In this document: one piece after another, positions 25,399 to 35,900 of the stretch
Layout of the letters: each line of letters starts with the position of its first letter
How positions within the stretch are numbered: position 1 is the first letter of the stretch
From: Bacteroidaceae bacterium
Lineage (GTDB): Bacteria > Bacteroidota > Bacteroidia > Bacteroidales > Bacteroidaceae
Assembly (NCBI GenBank): GCA_017541265.1
Contig: JAFXZK010000120.1
Coordinates: 1 to 55,128 of the forward strand
Direction: 5' to 3'
DNA length: 55,128 nt
Position numbers and translations under genes: made by a program
The notes under the pieces: generated by a model
Database searches by the model: none
Seen by the model: only the letters and a program-made list of their open reading frames with translations
What the model was told of the DNA's origin: nothing

Positions 25399-25501
25399 TC
25401 AGACGTTATGTGCATTTTCACGAAGAAAATCAACATATAACATATATTAACTAAACTAACTAACTAATTAACCCATTTTATTAACCTTAAATTATCATTT
25501 T

Positions 25502-28500
25502 ATGAGAAACAAACTACTAAATCTGTGTATGGCTTCGCTTTTGAGCGTTGTCAGCACAGCTGCATGGGCGCTCTCTGAAGTGGACGGCGTCTATCAGATT
25601 GGTACGGCCGCAGACTTGGAAGAGTTTGCAGTGCTCGTGAATGAGGGTAATGTCTATGCCAATGCCGTGCTGACTGCCGACATTGACCGCGGCATTGACG
25701 GTACCATGATTGGCACATCGACCAATCCCTATCAGGGTACCTTCGAGGGCGCAGGACACGCCATCAAGATCAACATGTTCCCGGAAGATTTGAATGCTGC
25801 TCTCTTCCAGTACACCGGCTTCGGTGCTGTCATCCAGAACCTGAAGGTCGAGGGAACAATCACCACAAGCAGCAAGTTTGCTGCTGGTCTCGTTGCACGA
25901 AACTACGGTATCATCCGTGGTTGCTATGTTGACGTGACTATCAACAGCTCTGTGCCAGGTGATGCCACTCATGGCGGTATCGCTGCCGTAGGCTACGGCG
26001 GTTGCACCGTAGAGAACTGTCTGGCAAAGATTGTCATTAATGGTGAAACCACCACGAACTGCGGCGGTGTCGTTGGTTGGGCAGAGAAGCGCACCAACAT
26101 TGCGAACTGCTTGGTTGTCAGCAATGGCAGTACCTTCGCCTACAGCGACGCTTCCAACGGCCACAGCAGCAACCTTGCACGTAACGAGGGCAACCTGAAG
26201 GCCATTGATGTTGAGACGTACAATGCTGATCCGTATGCCAACCGTCCCCAAGGCGCTTGCTACAACAACTATGTCACCGTCCAGTGGGGTGACAACATAG
26301 CCTGCACCGTTGTGCCATACGATGACTTGGCAGACGGTCGCATCTGCTATCAGCTGAACAACGACCAGAGCCGCATCGCATGGGTTCAGACGATTGGCAC
26401 AGACCTGTTCCCTGTTCCTGCAGCATTCGGTCAGGGTCAGGTCTATGCTTCTGGCGCTACCGATTGTGACGGCAAGAGCGAGGAAGAACTGATCTTTAGC
26501 AACACTCCAAGCAATGCTATAGCAACAGCACATAGCTTCGACAAGTATGGCGTCTGCACCACTTGCGGTTGCTTCAATTTCCACATGTTTGAGTTCGACG
26601 ATGCCACAAAGTTCGACCAAAAGGACAGAGCTGTCCTCTTGGGTACAAAGGAGGACATCGACAAGGTTGAGGGTTGGAACCGTATCGCTAATGGTTTCAA
26701 ACTCAACATGAAGATGACGAACGACATCGAGTACATTGCTGAAGAGGGTAAGTATATTTTTAACCCCGGCGACTGGATCGACGGTAACTTCAACGGTCAG
26801 GGTCACATCCTTACCATCGGTATGACCAATCCTGGCGGCAATGCAGCCCTGTTCCCCGAGATGGACGGTAACATTGAGAACCTCATCCTGCACGGCTCGA
26901 TTCAGACAGCTAACGGGCGTGCAGGCTCTCTTTGCGGTAACGCCCGCAATGCTTTGATTCGCAATGTCTATTCCGATGTTGACATCACCTCTACTGTTGT
27001 AGGCGACAACACCTCCGGCGGCTTCTTCGGCTGGATGGGTGATAAGGAAAAGACCGTGGAGAACTGTATCTATGCAGGTACCTTCACGCTGCCGGGTTCG
27101 GAAGGTGGCGCACATTGTGCACGTATTGGCGGCTTCAGCGGCTGGACAGCAGCAAAGACCTACTTCAAAAATTGTGCAATTCTTGGTAACATCATCGGTG
27201 CTGGCGACCAAACTTTTGACGACGATACGGAGAACTCCCAGAACATCGCCCGTAACCCGGGTAATGTGGTCTGCGAGAATGTATATGTCGTTAATCCTAT
27301 CTTTGGTAACGCCGTATCAGACCATGACAAGTACACTCATTACGAGAACGAGGCTGGCATTGCCAATGGTGAGCTTGCTTTCTTCCTGAATGGCAAGCAG
27401 AACGGCCTGGAGCGCTTCTATCAGCTGATTGGCACAGACGAGGAGCCTATGCCTATTAAGAAGGAAGGTGCCCTTGTATATACTTCTGCAGGACAATTCA
27501 ATTGCGACGGCACACCAATAGGCGACGGCTTCTCCTATACCAACAGTCCTTCTGGCGAAGCTGTCATACCTCCTCATCAGTTTGAGGATGGCTGGTGTAA
27601 AAACTGCGGCAAGATGGACGAGAACTACATCACTCCTGTTGATGGTTGGTTTGAAGTCAGCGACGGCGCACAGCTCGCATGGTGGAGCAACTATGCTAAC
27701 TTACATAAGGATGTATGCGTGCGCTTGACAGACGACATCGACATGAGCAACTACATGGAACACTACCTTCCTGTAGAAATGTTCATTGGCGAGTTCGACG
27801 GTCAGGGACACACTATCAGAAACTTTATTCTTGAAGCTGGTGACTATGCTGGCCTTATTAGCAAGATTGCCGATGGTGCCAACATCCATGACTTCATTTT
27901 CGATGAAACCTGCTCTATCTCGGGTGGTGCCTTTGTTGGCATTATCGGTGGTACCAGTGGTGCTGGCAACATTTATATTACCAATGTTGGTAATGAAGGT
28001 TATGTTTATGGTACTGCCCAGAACGTATGCGGTATCCTCGGTGTTGACGATGGCGGCTCAATGACTCTGCACATCCGCAACTGCTGGGTAACCGGTGAAA
28101 TCGTTGCTGGTCGCGAGTCTGCTGCTATCTGCGGCTATTCAAGTGGCGACTCTGAGGTTATCGATTGCTGGGCTGTGTTCACAATCAATGAGTCTGGTAT
28201 TTATGATTGTGACTCCTTCACTCGCGGCGGTGCTAAGGTTACCAACTGCTACGAAGCAGATATTGAAGGCGTTGATACCAACAAGCAGCAGCACTACAGA
28301 GCCATGGCAGAAAACCGCAAGTGTAATGCTCTCGCTGTCGAAGACGTTGCCAGCGGCGCTCTCTGCTACAACCTGAACGGCAGGCAGTTCCGCAATCCCT
28401 CTTGGTATCAGACACTCGAGGAAGACGCACATCCTTATCCGTTCAACAACCACGGCGTTATCATCGGTGCTGGAGACCAGTACTTCTCTGTCCTTTCAGA

Positions 28501-31500
28501 GGATGACCTCAACGAAGTCGCTTCCGCTATTCAGGCTTCCGAGAAGAGTGCCATTGACGACATCGTTGCTACACAGGCACTGATTGATGACTGGAGCGCT
28601 AAATTAGATGCTCTGGACGAGGTTGAGACAATCACAGCTCTCGCCGATGCTATCGATGCCATCGAAGCAGCCAAGGCTGCAGTTCAAGAGAGTGCAAAGG
28701 CATACGAGGCTTACATTGCCAAGTGCAATGAGGTCAAGGCTTATCTTGCAGCTAACACAGACTTTGAAGGTACGGTACGTACAGCTCTCGAATACTACCT
28801 TTCAGAAGACAATTTCGACGAGCCAAGCGAGGACAATCCTCTCGGCACATACGAGTACATCGTTGAGAAGCACATTGCCACTATCGAAGAAATCCAGGCA
28901 GAGACAGAGCGCGTCACAAACTGGCTCGCAGAGGCTATCGCTACAGGAGAATATTCTGCAGGTGCTGATGTCAGCGGTATGTTTGTCAACAACGACTTCA
29001 GCAAGCAGAACGAAGGTTGGACAGGCGGTTTCGGCAAGTACTTCGAAGAGGTTGCCGACAGCCAGACACAGGACGGCAAGATTTTCGGCGTTGAGGCTGC
29101 TGTAGGCGGAGAAGGCGACATGTATCAGACAAGAGAAGGCATGAAGCCCGGTTATTATCTCATCAGCACTCATGCAACATTCCGTCCCGGCAACAACGCC
29201 TACAGCACCAACTATGCTGCAGGTATCTATGCCAACGGCATCTTCAACTACTTCCCCGCAGCTATCGAGGGTATGGTTTCTGTTGCTGATGCAGAAGACG
29301 GTGTGAACTGCAACCTGACCATCAAGCCTGCATACGATATTGCCATCTACGATGATCCTAACATCACAGAAGGAGAAGATGGTTTACTTGGTTATGTTGT
29401 TCAAGGTGCGGCCGGCATGGCTATTGCCGCTAATGCGGACCGCTATCCTGTTTACACCATTGCAAAGGTGGGCGAGGACGGCAAGCTTACCGTCGGCATC
29501 AAGAGCCCCGGCACAAAGTGCGGCAACGACTGGACAGGCTGGAGCTCTCTGAAGGTGATGTTCTGTGGCGATGCCGAGAGCGAGAAGGCAGGCGCGGCTC
29601 TCGACAAGGTGCTCGAGAACATGGTTGCCCGTGCCAACACCATCATCGCGTATGATATTAATGATACGGAGAAGAGCTTTTTAGAAAATACTTCCTATGG
29701 TCCCAACTTCCCCGAAGCTCTGAAGGTAGAGCTTCAAGAGACAGTCGGTGCCGTTGAGGCTGCAGAAACCGTTGAGGCAAAGGCTGAACTTGTAGCCAAG
29801 ATCTCCGACATCTTCCAGAGAATTTACGAAGGCAAGCAGGCTTATTTAGAGCTTTGGGACTATGCCAACTGGGATACTTTTGCCGGCCAATGCAATCTGA
29901 ATTTGATTGAAAAGGATGAAGAGTCCGGCACTTGGTTCGAAACAGGTGAGCAATTGTTTGGTGAGGTTGACTATGATGCACTTGATGAGTTGATGAATGC
30001 ATTCATGGATGGTTCTTACAGCACGGAAGAGGCTTTGAACGCAAAGAACAATCCTGCGCTGGCAGACTACGTTGTTCCTCAGGACGAGGATGGCTACTAT
30101 CTCATCGGCACTACTAAGCATTTCGCCGTTTTCCGTGCAATTGCCAGTGAAATGGACAAGTACGCCAAGGGCAAGCTCACGGCTGATATTGATATGAATG
30201 GCATTGCCATGCTGCCCATCGGTCACAACAAGGGCGAGGGTGGCGTTCACATCTTTGCAGGCGAATTCGACGGTCAGGGTCACACTCTTGCCAATGTCAT
30301 CATCGACGACAGCTGGTTCGTTGACAAGCAGGAAGGCGATCCCGCTACCCTGTTCTATGAATTGCAGAATGCTACCGCTAAGAACTTCAAGCTGACGGGT
30401 GAAATGTTCACCAGCCATCAGTTCTCTGGTCCTGTTACACGTTGGATGTCTAGCAGCAGTACCATTGACAATGTTGAGATTGCTGTCGCATTCCACCTTG
30501 CTCCCAACCTTCATGGTGACACTTCCTCTGGTGGTGTGATTGGTCGCTGTGGTAGTGGAACCAACACAGTCAGCAACTGTCTTGTCAGGACTCATATGAT
30601 TGGCGACGAAGCCGACCCAGAGAATCCCGAAGGACCCTTCTGGTATGTCGGTGGCGTTGCTGGTTGGTCTGATACTTCTCTGCAACTCAAGAACACACTC
30701 ATCCAGTCCGAGTACACCAATGTAGGTGCAGAGGGAGACAACTCCCGCACGACCTGCCGTGGTTCAAAGGCAACTTTGACGAACGTCTTCGTTACTCAGT
30801 ACTTCCGTGAGGCAGAAGGCACACTCGTAACTGACGAGCAGCTGGCAAGCGGTGAGATTACTTACAAGCTCAATGGCAGCCAGAGCGAGGACGTCGCTTG
30901 GTTCCAGACCATCGGCACCGACGCTACACCGTGTCTGTTCGACGGTCCTACCGTTTACTACTATGCAGGCAAGTACATCAACGAGAAACCCAACATCCAG
31001 CTCAATGCGTTTGCATACAACCTGGATGCCAAGAAGGTTGGCGACAATGTTATCGTGGACTTCGACCTCAATGCCGAGGCAGAAGGTGTTGAAGTTAACT
31101 TCTACGATGGCGAAACCAAGGTTTACACTGCAGTATCCAACGATGTCTTCACAGCTGGTGCCCACAGTGTAGTTGTTCCTGTTAGTGATCTTGGAGTAGA
31201 GGACGCAATGACGCTCAACTACGAGGTTGCTGTTACAGGCAAGGGTACTCTTGAAGTTACCAAGATGGGCAGCTACAAGGTATGGGGCCCCTACGGCATG
31301 GCTATCAACAACAATCCTGCCAGCAAGAACTTCGGTCAGGCGCTCCTGGCTGAGTCTTGGGTACAGGATTACGTCAATGGCAACAATGTTTACCACACTG
31401 GCGACAAGGTTGGCGCTCTCTATGCATTCGATCCCGACTTCCAGCCCATCAACGCAGCCGACGGCACTCCCGGCTTCTATGGCGGTCTTGACATCGCAAG

Positions 31501-32515
31501 CGAGAAGCCTCTGGAAATTGTCAACAGCTATTGCCTCGACCTGATGGACCTCCGCTTCTCTGAGGACGGTCGTCTCTTCGTGGCTCGTTCCGGTGCTGCC
31601 AGCAACAGCTCTGTATGGGAAATCAACCCCGAAGACCTCAACGAGGCTTGGAAGCCTGTCTTCACAGGTGGCGAGCTTGACGAGCAGACAGGTATCACCT
31701 ACGTTGGCGACGAGGAACAGAACCGCATGGCTATCAGCCTGGCACTCGAAGGCAAGGGCGACGACCTGAAGATGTACATTCTGGGCGGACAGCGCAGCAA
31801 CGGTGAGCTTAAATCCACCGACTTCAACTGCGCATTCTACAACCTCGGTACAGCTACCGAATGGACTGCAGCTCCTTCTGGCTTTGTTGCAGCTCTCGAC
31901 GGTGTATATACCAATACTCCGTATCAGGCTGGCATCTATGCCGACGGTCAGGGCGGTCTCTGGTTCATCCAGCGCACCTCTGCATCTACCGAGACACCTT
32001 CCATCAAGCACTTCGATGCAGCAGGCAACGAGGACTACAGCAACACCAGTGCTCAATATGGCGGCGGCAGGATGACTGTCACAGCCGACGGTAACTATCT
32101 CGCTATCCCCACAGCCACCAACACCGTTGTTCTCTACGAGACCAACTATGTTCCTATGGAGAATGGCAAGATCTTCCTCAACCCGAAGCAGACCATCAAG
32201 GTGGGCGAGAACAGCATCGCAAGCTTGGCATTCGACTATGCCGGCAACCTTTATGTAGCTTCCGGCGGCACAGAGACCTTCAGCCGCTACACCATCCCGT
32301 ACGAGAACAAGCTTGTTGTTACTCCCGGCTTTGGCATTGGCAACGGTGTCTTGGGTGACATCAACGGCGACGGCGAGGTTAATGTCGCCGATGCACAGAA
32401 AGTCCTGATTCTCATGGCAGACGGTGAGTATAATGCTCTTGCTGATGTCAACGGCGATGGTCAGCTTAATGTTGCTGATGCACAGAAAGTCCTGATTATC
32501 ATGGCCGATCAGTAA
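25502..32515 (+). CDS. Giant secreted beta-helix/propeller-like protein with C-terminal dockerin (2337 aa)
   Basis: A signal peptide (1-23, ending STAAWA) is followed by GLUG-like beta-helix blocks (about 24-340, 363-685, 705-985 and again 1530-1825), each opening with a line such as VYQIGTAADLEEFA and TADID. Between blocks lie small H-x(6)-C-x2-C knuckles (about 343 and 691). Residues about 995-1155 are helical. A galactose-binding-like domain follows (about 1157-1357, NNDFSKQNEGW...YNKP-type aromatic strands), then more helix. An Ig-like segment (about 1828-1920) leads to a propeller-like domain (about 1926-2275). The end (from about 2285) is a two-segment type I dockerin-like module, DINGDGEVNVADAQKVL and DVNGDGQLNVADAQKVL. 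It is likely exported and attached to a partner by its dockerin. Enzymatic function is not evident; adhesion or glycan binding is inferred. Confidence 0.8.
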   Translation: MRNKLLNLCMASLLSVVSTAAWALSEVDGVYQIGTAADLEEFAVLVNEGNVYANAVLTADIDRGIDGTMIGTSTNPYQGTFEGAGHAIKINMFPEDLNAALFQYTGFGAVIQNLKVEGTITTSSKFAAGLVARNYGIIRGCYVDVTINSSVPGDATHGGIAAVGYGGCTVENCLAKIVINGETTTNCGGVVGWAEKRTNIANCLVVSNGSTFAYSDASNGHSSNLARNEGNLKAIDVETYNADPYANRPQGACYNNYVTVQWGDNIACTVVPYDDLADGRICYQLNNDQSRIAWVQTIGTDLFPVPAAFGQGQVYASGATDCDGKSEEELIFSNTPSNAIATAHSFDKYGVCTTCGCFNFHMFEFDDATKFDQKDRAVLLGTKEDIDKVEGWNRIANGFKLNMKMTNDIEYIAEEGKYIFNPGDWIDGNFNGQGHILTIGMTNPGGNAALFPEMDGNIENLILHGSIQTANGRAGSLCGNARNALIRNVYSDVDITSTVVGDNTSGGFFGWMGDKEKTVENCIYAGTFTLPGSEGGAHCARIGGFSGWTAAKTYFKNCAILGNIIGAGDQTFDDDTENSQNIARNPGNVVCENVYVVNPIFGNAVSDHDKYTHYENEAGIANGELAFFLNGKQNGLERFYQLIGTDEEPMPIKKEGALVYTSAGQFNCDGTPIGDGFSYTNSPSGEAVIPPHQFEDGWCKNCGKMDENYITPVDGWFEVSDGAQLAWWSNYANLHKDVCVRLTDDIDMSNYMEHYLPVEMFIGEFDGQGHTIRNFILEAGDYAGLISKIADGANIHDFIFDETCSISGGAFVGIIGGTSGAGNIYITNVGNEGYVYGTAQNVCGILGVDDGGSMTLHIRNCWVTGEIVAGRESAAICGYSSGDSEVIDCWAVFTINESGIYDCDSFTRGGAKVTNCYEADIEGVDTNKQQHYRAMAENRKCNALAVEDVASGALCYNLNGRQFRNPSWYQTLEEDAHPYPFNNHGVIIGAGDQYFSVLSEDDLNEVASAIQASEKSAIDDIVATQALIDDWSAKLDALDEVETITALADAIDAIEAAKAAVQESAKAYEAYIAKCNEVKAYLAANTDFEGTVRTALEYYLSEDNFDEPSEDNPLGTYEYIVEKHIATIEEIQAETERVTNWLAEAIATGEYSAGADVSGMFVNNDFSKQNEGWTGGFGKYFEEVADSQTQDGKIFGVEAAVGGEGDMYQTREGMKPGYYLISTHATFRPGNNAYSTNYAAGIYANGIFNYFPAAIEGMVSVADAEDGVNCNLTIKPAYDIAIYDDPNITEGEDGLLGYVVQGAAGMAIAANADRYPVYTIAKVGEDGKLTVGIKSPGTKCGNDWTGWSSLKVMFCGDAESEKAGAALDKVLENMVARANTIIAYDINDTEKSFLENTSYGPNFPEALKVELQETVGAVEAAETVEAKAELVAKISDIFQRIYEGKQAYLELWDYANWDTFAGQCNLNLIEKDEESGTWFETGEQLFGEVDYDALDELMNAFMDGSYSTEEALNAKNNPALADYVVPQDEDGYYLIGTTKHFAVFRAIASEMDKYAKGKLTADIDMNGIAMLPIGHNKGEGGVHIFAGEFDGQGHTLANVIIDDSWFVDKQEGDPATLFYELQNATAKNFKLTGEMFTSHQFSGPVTRWMSSSSTIDNVEIAVAFHLAPNLHGDTSSGGVIGRCGSGTNTVSNCLVRTHMIGDEADPENPEGPFWYVGGVAGWSDTSLQLKNTLIQSEYTNVGAEGDNSRTTCRGSKATLTNVFVTQYFREAEGTLVTDEQLASGEITYKLNGSQSEDVAWFQTIGTDATPCLFDGPTVYYYAGKYINEKPNIQLNAFAYNLDAKKVGDNVIVDFDLNAEAEGVEVNFYDGETKVYTAVSNDVFTAGAHSVVVPVSDLGVEDAMTLNYEVAVTGKGTLEVTKMGSYKVWGPYGMAINNNPASKNFGQALLAESWVQDYVNGNNVYHTGDKVGALYAFDPDFQPINAADGTPGFYGGLDIASEKPLEIVNSYCLDLMDLRFSEDGRLFVARSGAASNSSVWEINPEDLNEAWKPVFTGGELDEQTGITYVGDEEQNRMAISLALEGKGDDLKMYILGGQRSNGELKSTDFNCAFYNLGTATEWTAAPSGFVAALDGVYTNTPYQAGIYADGQGGLWFIQRTSASTETPSIKHFDAAGNEDYSNTSAQYGGGRMTVTADGNYLAIPTATNTVVLYETNYVPMENGKIFLNPKQTIKVGENSIASLAFDYAGNLYVASGGTETFSRYTIPYENKLVVTPGFGIGNGVLGDINGDGEVNVADAQKVLILMADGEYNALADVNGDGQLNVADAQKVLIIMADQ

Positions 32516-32568
32516 GCAAAGCCTCTCTCAATTCCTTTCCCAGTCTAAGGAAAAGGGATGAATAAGCA

Positions 32569-32602
32569 AGCCCCCTGCGGACCCTCCGCAGGGGGCTTCT
32601 TG
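32569..32602 (+). terminator. Intrinsic terminator after the first giant gene
   Basis: The GCCCCCTGCGG / CCGCAGGGGGC stem followed by TTCTTGT is almost the same as the one after the relic. Confidence 0.8.
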
Positions 32603-32623
32603 TATCATAGGCTGTTCTGTTCA

Positions 32624-32689
32624 TTGCTTCATCATGACAAAGCAATTGCTTGGTCATGATGAAGCAATTGCTTTGTCATGATGAAGCAA
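32624..32689. repeat. 22-bp dyad array, family C, locus C1 (3 units)
   Basis: Three 22-base units start at 32624, 32646 and 32668. Each is TTGCTT, ten bases centred on CATG, then AAGCAA. Unit 1 is the exact reverse complement of unit 3, and unit 2 differs from unit 3 by one or two bases, so the array is nearly its own reverse complement. The 66-base array recurs without change at 43456-43521. Confidence 0.92.
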
Positions 32690-32834
32690 TGGTAACTCCA
32701 CGCTGTGTTTTGGGGGAGGCCCTTTTTATGTTTATCTGCAACCCTTTCTTCCTTTCTTCCCTTCGGTCTGGCGCAGGTGGATGGTACATTTTATTCTTTG
32801 ACGATTACCAAGAGAAATAAAAGTGTTAAAAAGT

Positions 32835-32865
32835 TTTGATTTAATTTAAGAAATGAGTATCTTTG
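32835..32865 (+). promoter_or_regulatory. Promoter of the second giant surface-protein gene
   Basis: TTTG (32835-32838), 19 bases, TATCTTTG (32858-32865). GTTAAAAAGTTTTGA and TTATTCTTTGACGATTAC upstream are shared with the first giant gene. Confidence 0.75.
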
Positions 32866-32937
32866 CAATCCATAATGCAATAAAAAAGCAACACAAACAT
32901 TATTTTAACCTATTTTATTAACCCAAAAAATCATTTT

Positions 32938-35900
32938 ATGAGAAAAAGACTACTAAATCTGTGTCTGGCATCGCTGCTGAGCGTTGTCTCCACAGCTGCG
33001 TGGGCGCTTTCCGAAGTGAACGGCGTCTACCAGATTGGTACTGCTGAAGACCTGAAGGCTTTCGCAGAACTCGTGAATGGTGGTGAAGGTATGCCTTATC
33101 TTAATGCTGTCCTGACGGCAGACATTAACAAGGGAGCCGACTTAACCATGATAGGTCGTGACGGTCTCGACTATCAGGGTTGCTTCGACGGTGCAGGCTA
33201 TACCATTACCATCGATGTTATTAACCAGGATGCCGATGGTACGGCAATCTTCCGCAATGTCGGCGACAACGCCCTCATCAAGAACCTGAAGGTGCAGGGA
33301 ACCATCACGACCAACAAGAAGTATGCATCTGGTATCGCTGCTTGGAGTGCCGGTACCATCCGCGGCTGCTACATTGACGTCAATGTGGTCAGCGCTATGG
33401 CTGGTGATGCTACTCACGGCGGTGTCGTAGGCGTAGCCTATCAGGGTGCTATGATTGAGAACTGTCTGGCAAAGTTCACCATCAAAGGCGCAACCACCCA
33501 GAACAGCGGTGGTGTCGTTGGCTGGTGCGACGGACGTACCAACGTCATTAACTGTCTTGTCATCAATGACGGCAGTACTTTGGATCTCACCAATGGCGGT
33601 AGCGGAACTATCGGGCGTAACGATGGCAATTTGCAGACCGTGAACTTGAGTGAGTACATTGGCAACGAGTATGACAAGCGTCCCGGTGGTGCCAGCACAA
33701 ACAACTATGCTACCAATGCATGGGGTAACACCAAGTGCGTGACCATCGTCAACTATGATGACCTTGCCGACGGTCGTATCTGCTATCAGCTGAACACCGA
33801 CCAAAGCCATATTGCATGGGTTCAGCAGATTGGCACAGATCCCTTCCCCGTTCCCGCAGCATTCGGCAGCGCTCAGGTTTATGCCAGTGGTCCCACCGAG
33901 TGCGACGGCAAGAGCGAAGGCGAGCTGACCTTCTCGAATGAAGGAACTGCTCAGGCAACAGCCCACGCATACGACAAGTTTGGTATCTGCCAGAAATGCG
34001 GCTGCTACAACTTCTACGCTCTCGAGCGTGACGCTACGGACGGCTACTACCTCATCAAGACTCCAAAGGACATTGACATGGCCGAGGGTTGGAACCGTAT
34101 CACGAATGGTGCGCGTTTCAGCATCAAGTTGGCTAACGATGTAAAGTACACTGCTGAGGAAGGACGCTACATCTTCAATCCCAGCAACTGGTTCGACGGC
34201 TGCTTCAACGGCGACGGACACACACTTACCATCGAGATGAGCGAGATGGACAACAATGCCGCACTCTTCCCCAAGTTTGCAGGCAGAAGGTTCGAGAACG
34301 TCATCATGCACGGTACGATAAGCACCAACGGACAGTATGCAGGCTCCGTTGCCGGTCAGACTTACCGCGACCGCGTGAACATCATCAACACATATTCCGA
34401 CATTACCATCAATGCCAACCACGCTGGCGACAACACCACCGGCGGCTTCATCGGCATTTGCGAGAGCAAGACACAGATAGAGAACTGTATCTATGCAGGT
34501 AACATCAACGGCTTGGAGACCTCAGAGTGTCTCGCTGGCTTCTGTGGCTGGTCAAATGGCCAGAGCTACTGGACCAACTGTGCCTTCCTTGGTAATATCG
34601 TCAATGGCTTGGGCGACTCCAAGACCATTTCCCGTAATCCGAGCAACATTACGACGTCCAACGTCTATAGCCTTAATGACTATGGCTACGACGATGGTGA
34701 GAAGTACATCCTGTTCGAGGATGGCGAAGCAGGTGTCAAGAGCGGCGAACTTGCCTACTTCCTGAACGGCAAGGCTCAAGGCGTAGAGCGCTTCTACCAG
34801 CTGATTGGCACAGACCCGGAGCCTATGCCTATCAAGAAGGAAGGCGCGCTGGTCTATGCCACTGCATCAAGCTATCGTTGCGACGGCTCACCAGAAGGCG
34901 AAACTGTTTACAGCAACACCCCTGCCAGTTCCACTATACCTCCTCACCAGTTCGAGGATGGCTTCTGCTCTGTTTGCGGTGCTTTGCAGGAAGACTTCCT
35001 GACACCTGTTGACGGATGGTTCGAAATCAGCAACGGTGCCGAGCTTGCATGGTGGAGCAACTACGCAGCCAAGAAGGACCTTGGCGCAAGCGCACGCCTG
35101 ACCGACGACATCGACATGGACGGCTATTGCGACCGCTGGGCCAATGTGGGTACCGAGGGCGCTCCCTTCTATGGCAACTTTGATGGTCAGTTCCATACCA
35201 TTAGCAACCTTGTCATCGATCATCCTGCAGACAATGGTGTCGGCCTTATCGCTGTCATGAACAGCCTGCCCACCAATGGCTATGGCGGCATCAGCGATGC
35301 CGACGCACGCGCAGCCGAGGGTGTATATATTAAGAATGTAGTGCTCGACGAGACTTGCGAACTCATCGGTCGCGGCTACATCGGCCTGGTTGGTATGACT
35401 GCTCCTTGGGCAGGTCACGTCAACATCAAGGGCGTGATGATGTGCGGCGACGTGAGGGCTAACGGCGGCCCCAACGCTTCCGGTGTGTTCGGTTGCGTGA
35501 TGAGCAGCACCTGCCATGTCACCATCGACAACTGCGGCATGGTCGGCAATGTCTATGGCACGAAGGAGAACGGTTCGTTCTCTGGCTGGCTGGGTAGCTA
35601 TGCCGAGGTAACCAACTGCTTCGCTGTCGGCTCTGTAGAGGGCATCCAGGATGATGACCACTACTTTGCACGCTACAGCAGCGCCACCTTCACCAACTGC
35701 TACTCTCTCTACGGTACTCAGGTTCCCACCGTTTCCGAAGAAGACTTCGCCAGCGGTGCCCTCGCCTGGAAGGCCAACGGCGAACAGTTCCGCACAGGTT
35801 ACTGGTATCAGGACATCGGTGATGACCTGTATCCTTTCCCCGACCCATCTCATGGTACCGTAATCTATGCAGCTGAGCAATACTTCTCTGTAGCCAACGA

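Larger units (their letters stand above)
25183..25501. other. Intergenic region: duplicated tail, terminator and promoter of the next gene
   Basis: The 3' part of this family (AAGCAAAGCCTCTCTCAAT onward, with the terminator) is nearly the same as after the first giant gene (from 32514), so the duplication included the downstream flank. A half unit of repeat family C (TTGCTTTGTCATGAT, 25296-25310) follows. The stretch from about 25322 to 25371 is closely similar to about 32791-32838 upstream of the second giant gene. No gene is seen. Confidence 0.6.
32516..32937. other. Intergenic region between the two giant genes
   Basis: It holds a terminator (32570-32600), repeat array C1 (32624-32689), about 100 bases of pyrimidine-rich sequence with no recognised feature (32700-32790), and the promoter block of the second giant gene (32791-32865) with a 72-base leader. 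No open frame of interest. Confidence 0.6.

Noticed and set aside
25517-27211. Long minus-strand frames within the giant genes
   Set aside because: They are antisense shadows; their Cys- and Val-rich translations lack any domain, while the plus strand has a signal peptide and repeats.
25368-32865. An invertible promoter controlling the giant genes
   Set aside because: No inverted repeats flank the promoters at 25368 or 32835; both already point toward their genes.
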